64,000 bases of DNA from Magnaporthiopsis rhizophila. Lineage: Eukaryota > Ascomycota > Sordariomycetes > Magnaporthales > Magnaporthaceae. The position numbers and the translations under genes are program-made. Shown here one piece after another: positions 1 to 13,395 of the stretch. Within the stretch, counting starts at the first letter, position 1; every line of letters starts with the position of its first letter. The stretch lies in contig PYSS01000004.1 in the NCBI GenBank assembly GCA_003049465.1, forward strand, positions 1 to 64,000, read 5' to 3'. Below the pieces are notes generated by a model that saw only the letters and a list, made by a program, of their open reading frames with translations, did not search any database and was not told where the DNA came from.

Positions 1-227
1 GACGCAGGTTGCACGCGCCTGGTTAGCCCCGAGGCCCTGGACGGACCAGGGCACCCTGGATCCCAAGGGGGAAGGAACCGCAGAGACTTTTAGTGTCGCG
101 CGACTGAGGATCGGAGCTGTGCCTGTGCGATCGTACTTTGTAAGGTGCCGTGCTAGCTTGGACCCCGTTCTGGCTTTGAGGTTGGGCGCCATGCCAAGAA
201 CGTCCAACGGCAAAAAGAAAAGGAAAG

Positions 228-263
<36 letters not shown>

Positions 264-3200
264 CCCAAGAAAATAGAAACAGGCTTTCACCGACAGATAC
301 AGAGAGCGACACAGCCAGGCAGGCGCAAAAGCCACACACACGCGTCTTGGATGAGGTTTCGATTTTTTGTTGGCCGCGGCAAGGCTATTCGTCGGCTGCA
401 TATACGCCGTGCCAGCAGGAGCCTGAATATGAACCATAGAAGGGGAGCAATATCTCTTGCTGGCGATCGATCGATCTGCTGCAGCTGAAACTGTTGTTCC
501 GGCTTTGGTAGAAAAGGCGCACGAGGGCCTTTTTGTCGATATTATGTACGCACATGGGCAGCCAGCATAGGGAGACCTTGGAGGGAACGTCAAGGGACGC
601 AACGGACCTGTGCGCTTGCAGGGAAATTTTTGACGCCTCACTCTCAAGAGTCCTTTGAATAAGATTTCCTTCCCCTTTTTTGCATCCGAACGAGCCGAGC
701 CACCGCCCATTATTCGCGCGTGCTGCTGAGCTGATTATGGACATAAAGGGAAAATTGATTGACAGGTGTCGGTAGAGAGGACAGCAGGGGTGCGTGGGGT
801 GTGATAGGGGTATTTTGGGGNCGGCGCGTGAGAGGAAAGTGTGTGTGAAGAATGTGATGGGCAAGCTAATTGCCTATTCGGGATTATCGCAACCCTTGAA
901 TGCGACAGCTGGCAACCCCAGCAGAGCAAAGCAAGGAAAAAAGGAGGGGAAAAAATGAAAAATGAAAACCTTACAACTCGACGAAAAAATGAAAGGAAAA
1001 AAAAAAAAAAGAAAAGAAAAAAAAACCTGACCCAAAGTTTCAAAAACGAGGCCTGGGCGGGGATTTACTGGTCCTAGAGCCGCTTGCAAAAAGATGGGAA
1101 AAGATGAAAAGCCGATGAGCCAAGAGGGGCAACTCCATGTTTGGGACTGGGAATGACTAGGACATTTCGGCTGGAGATCGGGCTCTATTATGGGAGATCG
1201 TTCTTTCCAGCTCCGCACCCCTGTCCGCCGCGAACGGGGGTGGGAAGGGCCCAAGGCACAGGACCCTGGCGGCCCCACAGCTGAGCGCCCCATTCCCATA
1301 AACGCCAAGGAGAGGGGGCATGTGGGGTACCCATTGGGGAAAAGGCGGAAGGGCAAAAAAAGAAGCGAAAAAAAAAAAAGAAAGAAAAGCATTGAGGCTT
1401 TGCCCGGCTGGCGGACTGGGTAAGCCCTGATCGACACACCATCTCATCTGCGTCAAACGAGAGCGAGTTTGCGGCCAAGGCAAAGAAGGGTGAAAGAAAG
1501 GGCCAAGCCGAGTAAGTTGCGGAACATGACAAGAAAGAGACGCTCCTGTTTCCCTGTTCGGATAGCCCGCCCAGTGGGCTTCCCGGTTGCCATTCCGGAC
1601 GGGCAGCTTCTGCTACCCCATTTTCTTTTCTCAAAACCTTGGATCTCCAAGCTTGGCGGTCGGGGCGTGGGCCAACTTTGTTTTTGTTTTTTTGGGCAAT
1701 ACATAGCACGGTTCTGTCCCTGGAACCTTTAGTGGCAGGTAAGATTGATTCCCTGGCCCTATCCGGGCGGCTGAAAGAGTGAGTTATCAGACGGACCGCG
1801 GAGATATCCATTTCCCCAGTATGTACAAATTACCTAAGGCAGGTAGCACGGCAGCAGCATGGCGAGGTCCTGGCTGGTGGATGGACCCTAGGGGTCTTTT
1901 TAGTGACATCACCCGACCAGCAGATCCCCGAACCGCCGGTGTCTCTTGGTTTTCCTTTGATTGGGATGCGCGCGGAGATGCTCGCGCCTCAGGAGAGACA
2001 AGAAAATGGCACCACGAATAGCAGGCCTAAAGGAGCGTTTGTTCCGGCTTGTGCGCGGCGCCGCAATGCGAATTTTGATAGGGGGCGGTCCCCTGCTGAC
2101 AGGTGGCCCCACTCGGCTGGCTGGTGGCGCCAGAACCACAAAGAGCTCGAGACCTGAAAGGGCGAATTGCTTGCCCGGCATGTTCCCTGGTCCGCTCCCG
2201 CCCACGGCGCCCCAGGGGGCCCACCTTGACTATGCCTATTATACCAAGCAACAACAAGCAAGCGATGTGCGGTATTTGACTGGGTAGGCACGGCGGGGAT
2301 GTTTACAGGCATGACGCAATAGAAAGTACTCGTTCCAAGGTGAGTGAAATGAATATCGAGATCGAGATTGTTCGCTCGCTTTCCGATTCTCTCAGCCACT
2401 CTCTCCGCTTTCTGGCCAAGGCTTAAACAATCCTCCTCCTCAATTTGGCCTCCACCCCGCATGGCAGCCATCATGCCAGAAAAGCCTGTCTTTTATATAT
2501 ATATATTTTTATTTCTTTTTTGGACCGTTTGCGGATAAAATAAATGCTCAGCAGTGCCCGCGGGCATTTGTGCATACAGTATGAACCATGACCTGCAGAT
2601 GGCGTACCAATGTTATCTGTTGAGGGGCAAATCATTCGATGCCGCGGCCCAGCCTCGCAGATTAACGTACAGTAAGCCCTCAAAGCCCCTCCTCTCGCTT
2701 CTGAGCCAAGCCTCAGGGCAAACAGGTTCCCATAGCAGGCCCAGGGGCAAGCTCTCGTTGATGCCGGCAGCCGAAGAGGGGGAAAAAAAAACGGCATATG
2801 TTCTACGTTACAATCTATTACTGTACAATATGCCTCGCATGGTTCCCCCCATTTGCGCACATATCTGTGTTATGCCAAGATAGACGCAGCCAAGCACCGG
2901 ATGTATCGGGAGCTTCGGACGCGCTCCTAAAAGGCCAGACACGGATGATGGATCGCGTTGTCTAGACTAACCCAAACGCCTTCGGGCACACGCGTCTCTG
3001 CCTCCCACGTGGCCCCCAAAACAACGCTGCTCGTAACGGGCGCTATTTGAGTTACGCAGAGGTGGTGATATCATCACTTCTGCAACGCGTTTGTTTGCCT
3101 ATGATACGGGCATTTATTGCTAGTTTTACCGGGCACAGCAACAGTGAACTCCATCCAGCTGGTATATACACCTACCGGCACTACGCTAACCACATATCCG

Positions 3201-6013
3201 GCCGGTTGAGGGAAGCCAAGTAAGTGACAGGGGAAAAAAACAAAAGCGGCCGAACCTGCTTGCGCCCTTGACAGTTTGCTTTCCACGCCATGTGTCAGGC
3301 GTGCGTATGCAGTGCGTGCGTGCATCAACGCAAGTTTCTCTTTTTCCATCCTCCAAGGTTCAGGTATTTACTATTTACTGTACAACCTGGGGCACATGTC
3401 GGGTCTTCTGTCGCGCGGCATAGCGCACGGGGCGGACCAAGAAACTCCCTCATCAGCCCCCTACCGATCGAACGAACCTTGACGGTCTTCTCTGTTTATC
3501 CAGACGACTTTCCAGGGTCATCATCTCGACTTGTATGAGTTGTTTTTTTTGGTCCTGTTCCAAGCGTATCTCAGGTACCAGGTACATACGTTTTGGCTTT
3601 TCATTCTCCAGTGTATCCAAACCTCACGCCCACAGGTGTGCGTTTAGCATTTTTTTTTTCACGCACGCACACACCCTCCAGCGGCGTTCGGCCAAGGGAA
3701 CGGGGAAGAGGGGGTGAACCCTTTTTTTTGCCTTTCCTTGCTTTTTTTAGTCCCGTCAGGGAAGGGGTTTCCCTCCCCTTCTTTCCTCGCAGGGGTCTTC
3801 TCGCAGTCTCAACCGGATGCCGAGGACCCCTGGGCTATCACTTACACTGACGCAAGCATGCGTCAGCAAAGACGCGAGGATGAGGAGAGAAGGAAGGGCC
3901 GCGTCTAGAACAAAGTCACTTTCTCGCCTTCCATGCTTTCCGTCTTCCCCGCCGGCCACCGACGTGCGCATTGCTCGGTCAAAGGCCCTGCCATGCATTT
4001 TTGCTATTTTGTCAACAACCGACTGAGCTGATGTCTTGTGCTCGGCCGTGAGTCCGGACGAATCCTGGCTCTCTCCTCGGCGCTACCGGCCACTGCCGAG
4101 GCTTACATACAGAAAAAAAAAAAGGTTATCGGGTTTACGTACGTACATCGCCCCTTGCGCTACAGCCACATGTACTTATTGGATGATCTGCGGCTGTCGG
4201 GTAGCAACTCTCCCTGGCATCCATGGCAGACAAACACACAAGGACTAAAACAAGACAAATGTCGGATCTCCCTCACTCTCTCTTTTTGTTCTTCCCTTTG
4301 TTTATTTTGAATTTTTCTCGCGACGGCTCGCCGGCGTCCATCATATCTAGTAGCCGCTATACTCATCCACGGGGGCGTTTAGTCTGATCTCCTGGATCCA
4401 TTCGATTCTTCAAAGGGTACGGCCCTTGGCCAAAGCGGTCGTGGCCGCTCGTGCCACGGAAGGGCCGAGACGACAGGGTCCGAGCAACAGACACTGACAA
4501 GCCCGTGGGACGGCGATCTGTGTATCAGTCGAGATCTCGGCGCCGCAGACGGCGTGTGCGACTTTGGACCGCTTGGCCTCGGGCCTTTATGGGGGATGTG
4601 ATATGCTATGCTAGAGTTGACGGGCGTGAGAGACTCGTAGTAGGTAGGCAGGCTCATGCCAATAAAGAAAAAAAAAAAACCAAACAATGAAAAAAAAGTA
4701 GCCCAAAGCTCGCTACCCAGCCCCGAAAGGTGGATTGTCACGAAACCTATGTATTTCTTTGCATAAGTCAGAAGAGCTCACTCACGGCCCGGTGTTTCTG
4801 GGTGCGGCAGCTGCGAAACCCGGCATCTGCCCACTGGCTCTTGATGGTTTACCTTGAAAACCCGCGGCCCCAGCGGTGGTCGGACCCGGGCCCGGGCCCA
4901 CACACACCACCGGCGCTGGCCGTTTTTACACGGTTTTAAGGTTTTTCGGTCTCGGTCTCGGTGCTGAAACCGACGCCTCCCCATAACTGCTAACGCCAAA
5001 ACTGCATGGAAAGTTTGTGACGTCCGGCTTCGATGACTGTAGTAGGCGGGCTGATACTTTTGGCAAGGCTCTGAGACCGCAGCACTTGGACAAGTATGTT
5101 GTTTTAGAACAAGGTCGATGATGACAAAAGCCAGAGACATGCTCTCTTGCTAGTCTGGCCTTGTGTCTTCTATTCTTTTCAGCTCCTCTCCTGTAGGCCA
5201 GGCTAGTTGTATAGTCGATAGCAAAGCGGCTATCTACCCTCGTCGCTCGTCTGGCGGCAAAAGAAGAGTCGCCTGAACACGCTTTTATCCCCTCAAGTGC
5301 CATTAGATGCTCGTCCGCAAATTAATTCGATCAACCATTCATAATCGGCACGCAAGGATAAAACTGGGGACCTTTTCCCTCTTTCGGCGGCAGGCATCGA
5401 ACGGCGCCGCTCAAAGGGATAGCGTGGCGGGAGGGTTCGATGTAGCATCGGCGTGTGCGGCTGTGGTCGAAACTGCCAAGGGACGGTTTCGTGCGCTTGC
5501 GTCTTTTGATCTTCGTCGTGGAGCGTTAATCTGCGGCAGACAGGAAAGTCTTGTGTGCGGACAGGCCTTATTGGCTTGTTGCAATACACTCCCACCAGCC
5601 ACCAAGGATCTCGACCTGCACGCACTTCACGCCCGTGGAAAAGTGAAGTATCTTGCCACACTATATGCTTAAAGCCAACGGGTGGCCAGTGTAATATCAG
5701 GAGCTATATATAATCTGACATGCATCGCTCGAGGACATACATGGGAGGAAACTGAAGAAACAAGGTAGGTAACCAAGAAAAAACCGCAATGTCGGCAACT
5801 TGCCCCATGTAACAGCCCGCCAAAAGGCCGCCCGTCATCCGAAACCAAAATAGGGTGCGGGCGTGGCGTATCCTCCAAGTCCCGGATCCAAAACTGAAAT
5901 CGTCATAGCGGAAGCATTTGTCTCATAAGAATGGAAAACAAAACAAACGGGCCGCGTAAATGACATCAAAGCATTCGTAGGAGAGGGGTGTGGTGAATAG
6001 GTAGGCGGGCGCT
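1..6013. other. Long gene-free stretch
   Basis: I see no supportable gene in these 6 kb. Open frames are short, overlap on both strands, and show no domain, no third-position G/C bias and no plausible exon chain. The stretch holds a (CA)16 microsatellite near the left end, one ambiguous base at 822, many short A or T runs (for example near 1000, 1370, 3650 and 4110), and a CCCGGGCCCGGGCCC palindrome at 4885-4899. A TAGGTAGGT-type motif lies at about 5763. The right end is downstream of the minus-strand transcription factor gene and probably includes its 3' untranslated region. Confidence 0.6.
231..262. repeat. (CA)16 microsatellite
   Basis: Thirty-two bases of uninterrupted CA dinucleotide, preceded by an A-rich stretch. 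It lies in non-coding DNA. Confidence 0.95.
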
Positions 6014-9000
6014 TTAGGGGTTGGAACTCCATCCCAGGTCCATCGTTTCCATCGGAGCCATCTGCATGATGCTCCGGAGCACGCCCTCGGCCCCCTGCGC
6101 CATATCGGTCTGCCCGGGCATTCCCCAGTCCGCTGTCACCGAGAAGTCGCTCGCATTGGCATCCGGCTGAATCATGCTTATATCCGGTGCCATCGCAAAG
6201 CCGTGTTGCTGGCCAAAGAAGGCGCCTACCCCTGACTCCACCTCGGCTTGGCTTGTCATGGCGCCCTGGTGCGGCGATACCGGGCTGGCATCGAAAGAGT
6301 TGTGAGCGCCGGCCAGTGTCCCGAGGCTGCACTGCCGCTGCTCCGACGGCGTGCTCGAGTTGGGCGTCGGCTGATTCGACGCGCCCGTGTTCGGAGTCGT
6401 CGCCATGTCTCCTGTATCGCCGTTGTCGCTCTGCCCAAAGCCCGAGATGGAACCGGCGCTCCTCGAGTCGAGTAGCACTTGCGACGTAGGGGTCAGGCTT
6501 ATGTCGGGCAGTTGACTACTCCTATCCCGGCTTGGGAGCTGTCCATCCGGGCTCAGCCATCGCCCGGCCTCGAGAGCGTTGGCGGCAGCGGTAACAGCAG
6601 CATCTCTGTTTCCATCCGTGTCGGTAATGTCAGGAGCATCGGCCGGGTTGCCATTGTCCTCTGTGGTCCTGGAAAAATGACACTCATTGCGGTATGTGAA
6701 TATGCCATTTTCCGGGCCGTCTTCACAAACTACTCTACGGGCCACATTTCCAGGTTGATCGGATATACCACCCGAGGAAGGCTACGCGTGGCGTGCGGCT
6801 GGCGGTTAGCACGGTATCAGCAACTGAAAGGGCTAGGGGCGGCACATGGTCATCCAAAACACTTACGCTGTCACTGTTGCGCACGAACGCGCCCTTGAGT
6901 TTCGGTATCTTTATGGTCAGGGCCTCCAGATCGACGTCCAACTGGACCAGGAAGGACTCGGTCAGGGGGTTCCTCCGCTTCAGCGCATTCATGGCAGCTA
7001 GGAGAAATCGTAGCGAGTCTGCTGATTGGCTGTCGTCCGGCTTGCTCTTCAGATACTGCACAAAGACGCGTGACGAAACGTAGAGACAAAACGATATGAA
7101 CGGATTCATCTGGGCAGCGGGTTGGTGAAAACTAGGGTCAGCATGCAGACCTTGCCGAGGGAAGAGACCCAGATGCAGGCGTCAGGTATTGACGGATGAC
7201 AACGAGATCAGACTTACAGCCGTCAAGTCCAAGTGCGACACCATCCTCATGATCCTTGCGATTTCGTTGGCGGCCGCGATACAGCGGACCTTGCTCTCGG
7301 CGCTCACAGAGGCTGGGAGACGGTTCTTCTCCGCCTTGAATATTGCCGCCTGGTGCAGGCAGATGGTGGACGTGTGGATGCACATGTTTGTGTAGACCAC
7401 GTTGGGGACTTGGAGGCCAAGCGGAAGCTTCAGCTGCGCAGGGAGACACAGCGACGTGTTCAGCAGGATATTGTCCATGGCCCGGTGCCTCTTCCAGAAC
7501 TCGCCGTTCAGGTCGTGGTCGTTGTCGCCCTCGTCGGGCCGGTGCAGGTGAATGAGGTTCCGTCCGAAAAGACAGGCCATGAGGACGATGCCGCCAAAGG
7601 CGTTCAGCTTCGCCGCTCCGGACGGGCTCATTGCCTCTGTCAAAGTCATCGTCTGCTCGGGCCGGCTCATGTCGAAGGCCTCATCTGAGGCCGGCAGGTT
7701 TGACATGACGTCCTTTTCATCGATGGCCATTGGCCAGCCTGTACCGATGCTGGCATACCTGTCCTCGCAAAAGGCCATCCAGAACGTCCGCCGCCGCTCC
7801 TCCTTCTCCGTCCAGTCACGAGGAGGCGGTAGGCACTGTTTCACGTCGAGGCCGGCACCATCTAGGCGATGCAGTCCAATCCTTGATGCTTGTCAGTTGT
7901 TGCCGCGCTGGCTGAGGAGATAATCGAGCTGGGGTGGGATGTTCGGCCTCGTTTCTCACATTTGCGCTAGTCGAACGGCCGAGCCGGTGCTCATCCAAGC
8001 CCTGGGAAAGAACATCATCTTGAGCTCGTACGAAGCAATCAGGATGTGCGTCTGCGTGTGTGCCACCCGGATAATTTGTTCCCCGAAGCCTTTGACATAG
8101 TCGGCCTCGATGTACTTGCGGGCCCGCTGGTAGAAGAGATCTTTCAGATCGCTGTACTTGTCGGACACGGAACACGCCAACATCCACATGGCGTACCGTA
8201 GGCACACCGGAGGGCGTTGATTTGGGGCGCTACACGCCTGTTAGTTGCGCTGGATGCTTACCCGTCCTGCAAACGGGGCAGAAGTCGCTGTCACTTACAG
8301 GTTCATAGCGGCCAGATAGCGATACCTGTGGATCATGGGCAGCGAGGGGTGAATCTTCTCAAAGTATATCTGGTGTCTGCATGACAGGGCCCATGTCAGC
8401 AAAACAGCCCCTTAGCACATGTGACCAGCCGGCGACAAGGGCGGACCAGCCGGGGCGGAAGATGGCACCGGCGTACAGCTCATCTATCGTCTCCTGAGGC
8501 GGCAGAGGCTCCTCCAGGCCGAGGCCGATCATCTCCCAGGTGAAGGTGCTGTTAACATCTGGAATGTTCATGGCCATACTGCTGTTGAAGTTGAAGTCGT
8601 CCATGGCTCCAGGCTGTTGAGGGGAATCTGGAGTGAACTGCCAGCCGTCAACATCTCGGTGCTTGGAGGCGGCGCTGATGGAGGGGTCCACCAGGCCAAA
8701 GGCGCCCCTGGCAGTTGCCGGATTCTGTTCGTTGCGCGTTACGCCACTCATGGCAGCGCCATTTTTGGGGGCTGCCGTTTCGGACGCAGAGACGGGCGAG
8801 TGGTCTTGGGTCTTGAGGAGTGTCTCAACCTGCTCTAGAGGAAGGCGAGGTCCATCACAAGGGCTTCGGGTCAGTGGTAAGCTCGAGGGAGGAAGTTGGC
8901 TGCAGGCATACTCAATCTCTCTTCCAGCGCCTTCACGTAACCCCTCTTAGGGCCGCTCTTCCTCCGGACCTCGTCGTACGCGCAGGTATGTGAGAGTCTT

Positions 9001-9307
9001 GTGCAGGTGCTACAGCTCGGCTTCTGGCCATCGCACTATATCGAGAAGACAGGGCCATGTTAGCGGCCATGCTCGTCCAAGTACGAATTAGGCACGGCCG
9101 TTGGGGGCCATTAGCCACGGAATATGCCCGGCTTGCCTTGAGCTTGCGCTTCCTGCATATCATGCAAGCAAGCCGCTTAGGTTTAGGGGCGCTGGCGACG
9201 TCGGCCACTGTGCCCCGAGGAACAGAGTCTGCGCTCGCGCCGCAGGGGCCTGAAGCCGCATCATTCCCCATGCTCGCATCGGGCGACGAGTTCGAAGACG
9301 ACGACAT
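6014..9307 (-). CDS. Zn2Cys6 fungal-specific transcription factor, 8 exons
   Basis: Exons on the minus strand: 9307-9137, 9035-8912, 8834-8477, 8376-8299, 8229-7960, 7881-7218, 7109-6867 and 6781-6014. The join is 2676 bases, 891 residues, with no internal stop. Residues 48-75 form a perfect binuclear zinc cluster (C48-x2-C51-x6-C58-x6-C65-x2-C68-x6-C75). It is followed by the linker SGPKRGYVKALEERL and a short coiled-coil start (KQVETLLK). From about residue 222 (FEKIHPSLPMIHRYR) to about 500 lies a fungal-specific transcription factor domain, including the typical EERRRTFWMAFCEDR block. The last 250 residues are Ser/Asn/Gln/Gly-rich and may be an activation region. Family knowledge makes it a nuclear DNA-binding regulator. 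The target pathway is not readable from sequence; a ClrA/CLR-1-like cellulose regulator is one untested possibility. Intron 1 starts with GC, not GT, and splits the zinc cluster. Confidence 0.9.
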
Positions 9308-11181
9308 GACGAGAGAGTATGCGCCGCCGGATCGCGGGTGCGGTCGTCGGCCTCGGAGATAACCACAAGCCCACCCTCTCCACCTCTTTCCTCGCCTCTA
9401 TTACTACGTCCTCCGAATGCAAGCAGCCGGCCGAGGGGGGCAAGTTCGTCTCGCCGTCGTGAGTGGGCGAGGCGGGCGGCAAAGCGCGTGTTGTTGTTGA
9501 TCGTGCCCGTTGTGGTCGGTCGCGAGGTTCGGGCGGGAATTGAGCACTGATGCGTGCCAAAGACGGCGAGGCCCGCGAGTCGAGCTCTCCGTCTCGTGGG
9601 CTTCCGACGGCTATGAAGCGCGGGTACGGCTTGCGGCGGTCGTGCAGGTGGGAGAGCGCCCAGGAGCTGGGGTTGGCGGGCGAGTTCGCTAGACACATGC
9701 AGCGCACGATGAATGGTTGGTGGGGAGAAGTCAACGGGTGGGCATGCTACACCGGATTGGTTGGGCGGGTTAGTGCTGGAATGGAACGGGAAGGAACGGG
9801 TCGTGCAACTTTGGATGGTGCTTCGAGATGTGTTCGGTCAGGCGGTTCAACCCAGGAACCACTTGAGGTAAAAGGGTAACGGAAACATGGTGGCAAAAAA
9901 AAAGTCTGGATATGCTAAGGTTTCTCCAGGATCTAACCCGCTCCCGACAAAGTCGCAACGATGAAGGCCCCGCCGAGGGTTGTGTTGACATGCAAGCGGA
10001 GGTGAGATGAAAGGCTGCTCGAATTGACGGGGCCAGGGGCTGAGGGGTCTTTCGTCCCCACCTCGGCACACTGAGAGGGCTGAAGGCCTTGCAGCAAAAC
10101 AAGTAGGTACCTCTGCGTAAAGACAGCATCCAGGATGGGCAGCGGCCAGCCTACCGCGTAGCACCACCCACCTGCACCTCGAGCTGCAACACAAATACAG
10201 CCCGACAGGTGAGGTGCTCCCTGCTATTGGTTATCGACCGTCATGTATCGTCAGTATTACCGAGCAGACCCTGCCTGTAGCTTACGGGCTTGTTTTGCGC
10301 TAGCAGGTCTCCAGCTGATGAGCACATTCGCGAGATAATGTACATACCCACCAGGTACCGATAGGTGTCCGGGAGCCCCTGGTTCCCATGCATTAATACA
10401 TGCCTCAGTGGTATCTCCTCAGGCGCATGCATCCCCGGTGTGAGGTGCCGAAACTTGGTTGCCATCAGCGTGGACATCAAGAATACCTAGCATGACGCCT
10501 GACTCTTCGGCGGACCATAGCCCCCATCGTGAGTCTACCGCAAGAAGCCACATCGCCATCAGGGAACATGGAGGAGAATGAGGTGACCGGCACCCGCCAC
10601 ATGGTTAGAATAAGAATAGTACCTGCAGAGTCCTTATCCAAGATCGCGCAGGCGGGCGGGTGTTTTCAGCACCTTTCGGTTGAGAGAGGTGATGATACTG
10701 GGTCTTTATCCCTTCGTTGGACATCGTCTCCACCAGCCGCCTCGACGACAGCGCCTCACAACCTGCATCTGCCTTGATCTGCAGAGCCTTGGCCCATTTT
10801 GGGCACCTGTGCGGATAATACACTGACCTGGTCGGTCAGAGTTGCCCCGATCTGACACCGCTTATGCATAGCACGTGATGTCTTCGCTGGCTGCTCGTTC
10901 AGCGCCCGTCAGTTTGTCCGCCCGTTCATTCGTTGTTGCTAGGCCGCCCGGAATCGCCGAACGCGCCTAGCCTACCGCTACCGCCCTGCCAACCACGTTC
11001 CACCTTCCCGCCGGCCGGCGTTGGGCCACTTCGGACAGGTTAGTGGCTTTCTTGTGTTCCGAGCACGGCCGAAGGCTCCCCTCCTGGCCGCGGCCGTATT
11101 TGAATTCTCCTTCTTTTTTTCTTCGGGGGTATCTTGGTATCATCTAAGCACACAGCCCCCTCTGTCATCCCGGAAGGCTTA
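9308..11181. other. Gene-free stretch upstream of the zinc-cluster gene
   Basis: The first 400 bases are GC-rich and probably promoter and 5' leader of the zinc-cluster factor. The rest lies downstream of tex1. Frames here, such as a minus-strand one at 10241-10480, lack coding bias and recognisable domains. A GTAGGTACC motif lies at 10103-10111. No gene is supported. Confidence 0.55.
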
Positions 11182-12628
11182 TTACTTTCTTTGACTGTCA
11201 GTATCCACGCCGAGTATCCGCAAAACTCCGAGATCAGAATACGCAAGCTGGTATCTCAACGGCGCCCATGCTACTATAGGGGCAGGACCAGCCGTCTTGA
11301 CCGTGTGAACATGCTCCCCAGACTCGGCGTGCGTAACCTCGATGGCCGCTCCTGTATGCAGGTGGTCATGTAAAAGCTGGTGATTAGCAAGAGCCTGTGC
11401 CTCATCCAGAGCTCCTCCGGTGGCGTAGCTTACCGTCGTCACTCCCTCCGACAACATATGAGCCATCAAAACTGAAGCCTGGTTGTTTGTGACAGAGCCG
11501 CGGGTTAGAGTGATTGCCTGGACGACGCGGTTCAGCCTTGTTTCCAGACTTACTGATGCTTCGGACTGGGCCTGTCATCTTCCCAATGGTCTTTTGGCAG
11601 ACCCAATCTGAGGTGTCCCAGAGGCAGATCATAGAGTCCGAACCACCCGTGGCAAGAATGCGACCGGTTGGGCTGAGCTCGGTGCTCAGGCACGAGGAAG
11701 TATGCCCTGTGAGTCTGAACTCGGCGCTTTCATTCTCGGACACTGGGTAGTCAACCCGGTAGATGGGTTCGAATTCAGGGTACGACATGATCCGGGTCCT
11801 CCCATCGCCGGTGGCCACGAAGACCTTGGTGCCGCTCCAGCAGAATGAGATCTGGTTGGTCTGGATTGGTTGTTGAAGAGTCGCGCGGGGCGTGGGCTCT
11901 GTGGGAGATAGAATCGAGATCTTGTCCGACTGGAAAGATCGACAGCAGGTTGGGTCAACATGGCAATCTGGGTCAGATTAAGGACGCAGGGCTCGCTCAC
12001 CTGAGTGCCTACAACGAGGCTCTGGCCGTCGGGCGCCCACGCCAGAGTGAAGGCCTCGTCGATACCCTTGACCTCATTGACGCAGGCCTTGGTCCGCACG
12101 TCCCAGAACTTGACTACACCGTCGTTACTGACGCTGCACAGCTCTGCATCCTTGACGGGGTTGAAGGCGACTCTCTCAATAGGAGCCTGATGACCCTTGA
12201 GCTCAGTCGAAAACCTCACATTCGGCTTCTCGGGGTTCCCTGGCATATGCAAGAGACGGACCATGTCAGCTGATGCTGGCAAACCATCAGGGCGAAACCA
12301 GAATGCCTCCCAGAGACGCCGAATAGCCACTCACAAACACGGAGGGTCTTGTCGGCAGAGCCCGTAGCCACCAAGCTGCCAAGAGGATTCCATGCGATTG
12401 AGCGGATCCTAGAGGGCGGGCAGTTAGTCCATCATGTTCTCGAAACCCGCCAGGCAGAGGCAGTGAGGGAGAAAAATAAGCGAGGCGATGAACTGACGCG
12501 CCGCTGGCACCCGGTCTCGACGTCTGGTCGGCCGTGTACGCCTGGGGGCTGAACTTCCTGATATAATCGCGGAATTTGTACTGGTCTAGCCTCTGCCGGG
12601 GCCTGAGCTGCGGTGTTGCCGGCGCCAT
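11182..12628 (-). CDS. tex1: Tex1/THOC3, WD40 subunit of the THO/TREX complex
   Basis: Exons on the minus strand: 12628-12498, 12408-12335, 12239-12001, 11929-11554, 11478-11434 and 11351-11182 (1035 bases, 344 residues). The protein is almost entirely WD40 repeats. Readable blades include IRSIAWNPLGSLVATGSADKTLRVW, the HQAPIERVAFNP block ending VKFWDVRTKAC, and the block ending SMICLWDTSDW. The N-terminal LDQYKFRDYIRKFSP and the C-terminal VAWAPLRYQLAYSD segment match THOC3/Tex1 proteins, and the length fits the family (about 330-360). THO couples transcription elongation to mRNA packaging and export in the nucleus. Exon 5 is only 45 bases. The gene is divergent from ric1, with 767 bases between start codons. 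Another single-domain WD40 protein is the alternative, but the terminal motifs favour Tex1. Confidence 0.88.
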
Positions 12629-13395
12629 AATTTGAGAGACAGGACCGGACTCGCCGGATCACGGCTCGGAAGCGAGATCGTCAAGGGGACTGCGGCGAGA
12701 CGAGCTTCTGCACGTGGCAAGTGGTGCTTGTTCGGGTCGCACGTGGTTGAAGCCGATGCTTTGGACGCGACGGTACGAGACGGGTTCCTGCCTGAGATGC
12801 CACAAACTTGGTGGCAAAAAGAAGTAGGAGGCGGGTACCAACCGACCTAAGTACCTAGTAAGGCAGATAGGTGGATAGACAGCACTTTGACTGACAAGGC
12901 AATATACTCTCAATAAAGTTCCGCGATGTAGGGATGGTTTGAGACGTGTTGCCACGGCGCGCCGGGAATGATATCCAGAAGCTGGGCAGCGCTCAAGTGC
13001 ACGATGCACCGTTGGATTCGGCCAGTGTGGCATGGCTTATAAGCACCGTGCGTTCTGGGAGATATTCTCTGGGATATACAGTACGGATTCTGTGTGGATA
13101 CATTCTGGTCGGCCGCCCGTGCACGCCGGCTTGCGTCAATTGGATTCGGCCCCTGGCGGCATACCAGCTCCAGGGGATGGCAGCACTCAACCGAGCTCAT
13201 GTTCCAGCCCGCCAGGTGCCAGCCCACCCAAACGCCTCGGCATGAGATACACTACGAGCGAGTCTGCCATGCCAACTCGACTCACCAACGCGCCGCCGCC
13301 CGCCCGCCCCCGCGAATGAAGCCAACGCCGGGGCAGCCCATCGCCTCGTCCCAGCCCTGGGCTTCGACAAGCAGCCTGCCCCCGACGGCCGCACC
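12629..13395. promoter_or_regulatory. Shared divergent promoter region of tex1 and ric1
   Basis: These 767 bases separate two start codons that face away from each other, so both promoters must lie here. A GTACCTAGTA motif of the kind repeated through the window's intergenic DNA is at 12851-12860. The ric1-proximal part is C-rich (13290-13395). No TATA box stands out. Confidence 0.6.

Noticed and set aside
153..710. 185-codon minus-strand frame covering the CA repeat
   Set aside because: It reads through the microsatellite as a Cys-Val run and has no other coding sign.
10241..10480. 79-codon minus-strand frame
   Set aside because: Mixed codon use, no similarity I can name, and no flanking exon signals.
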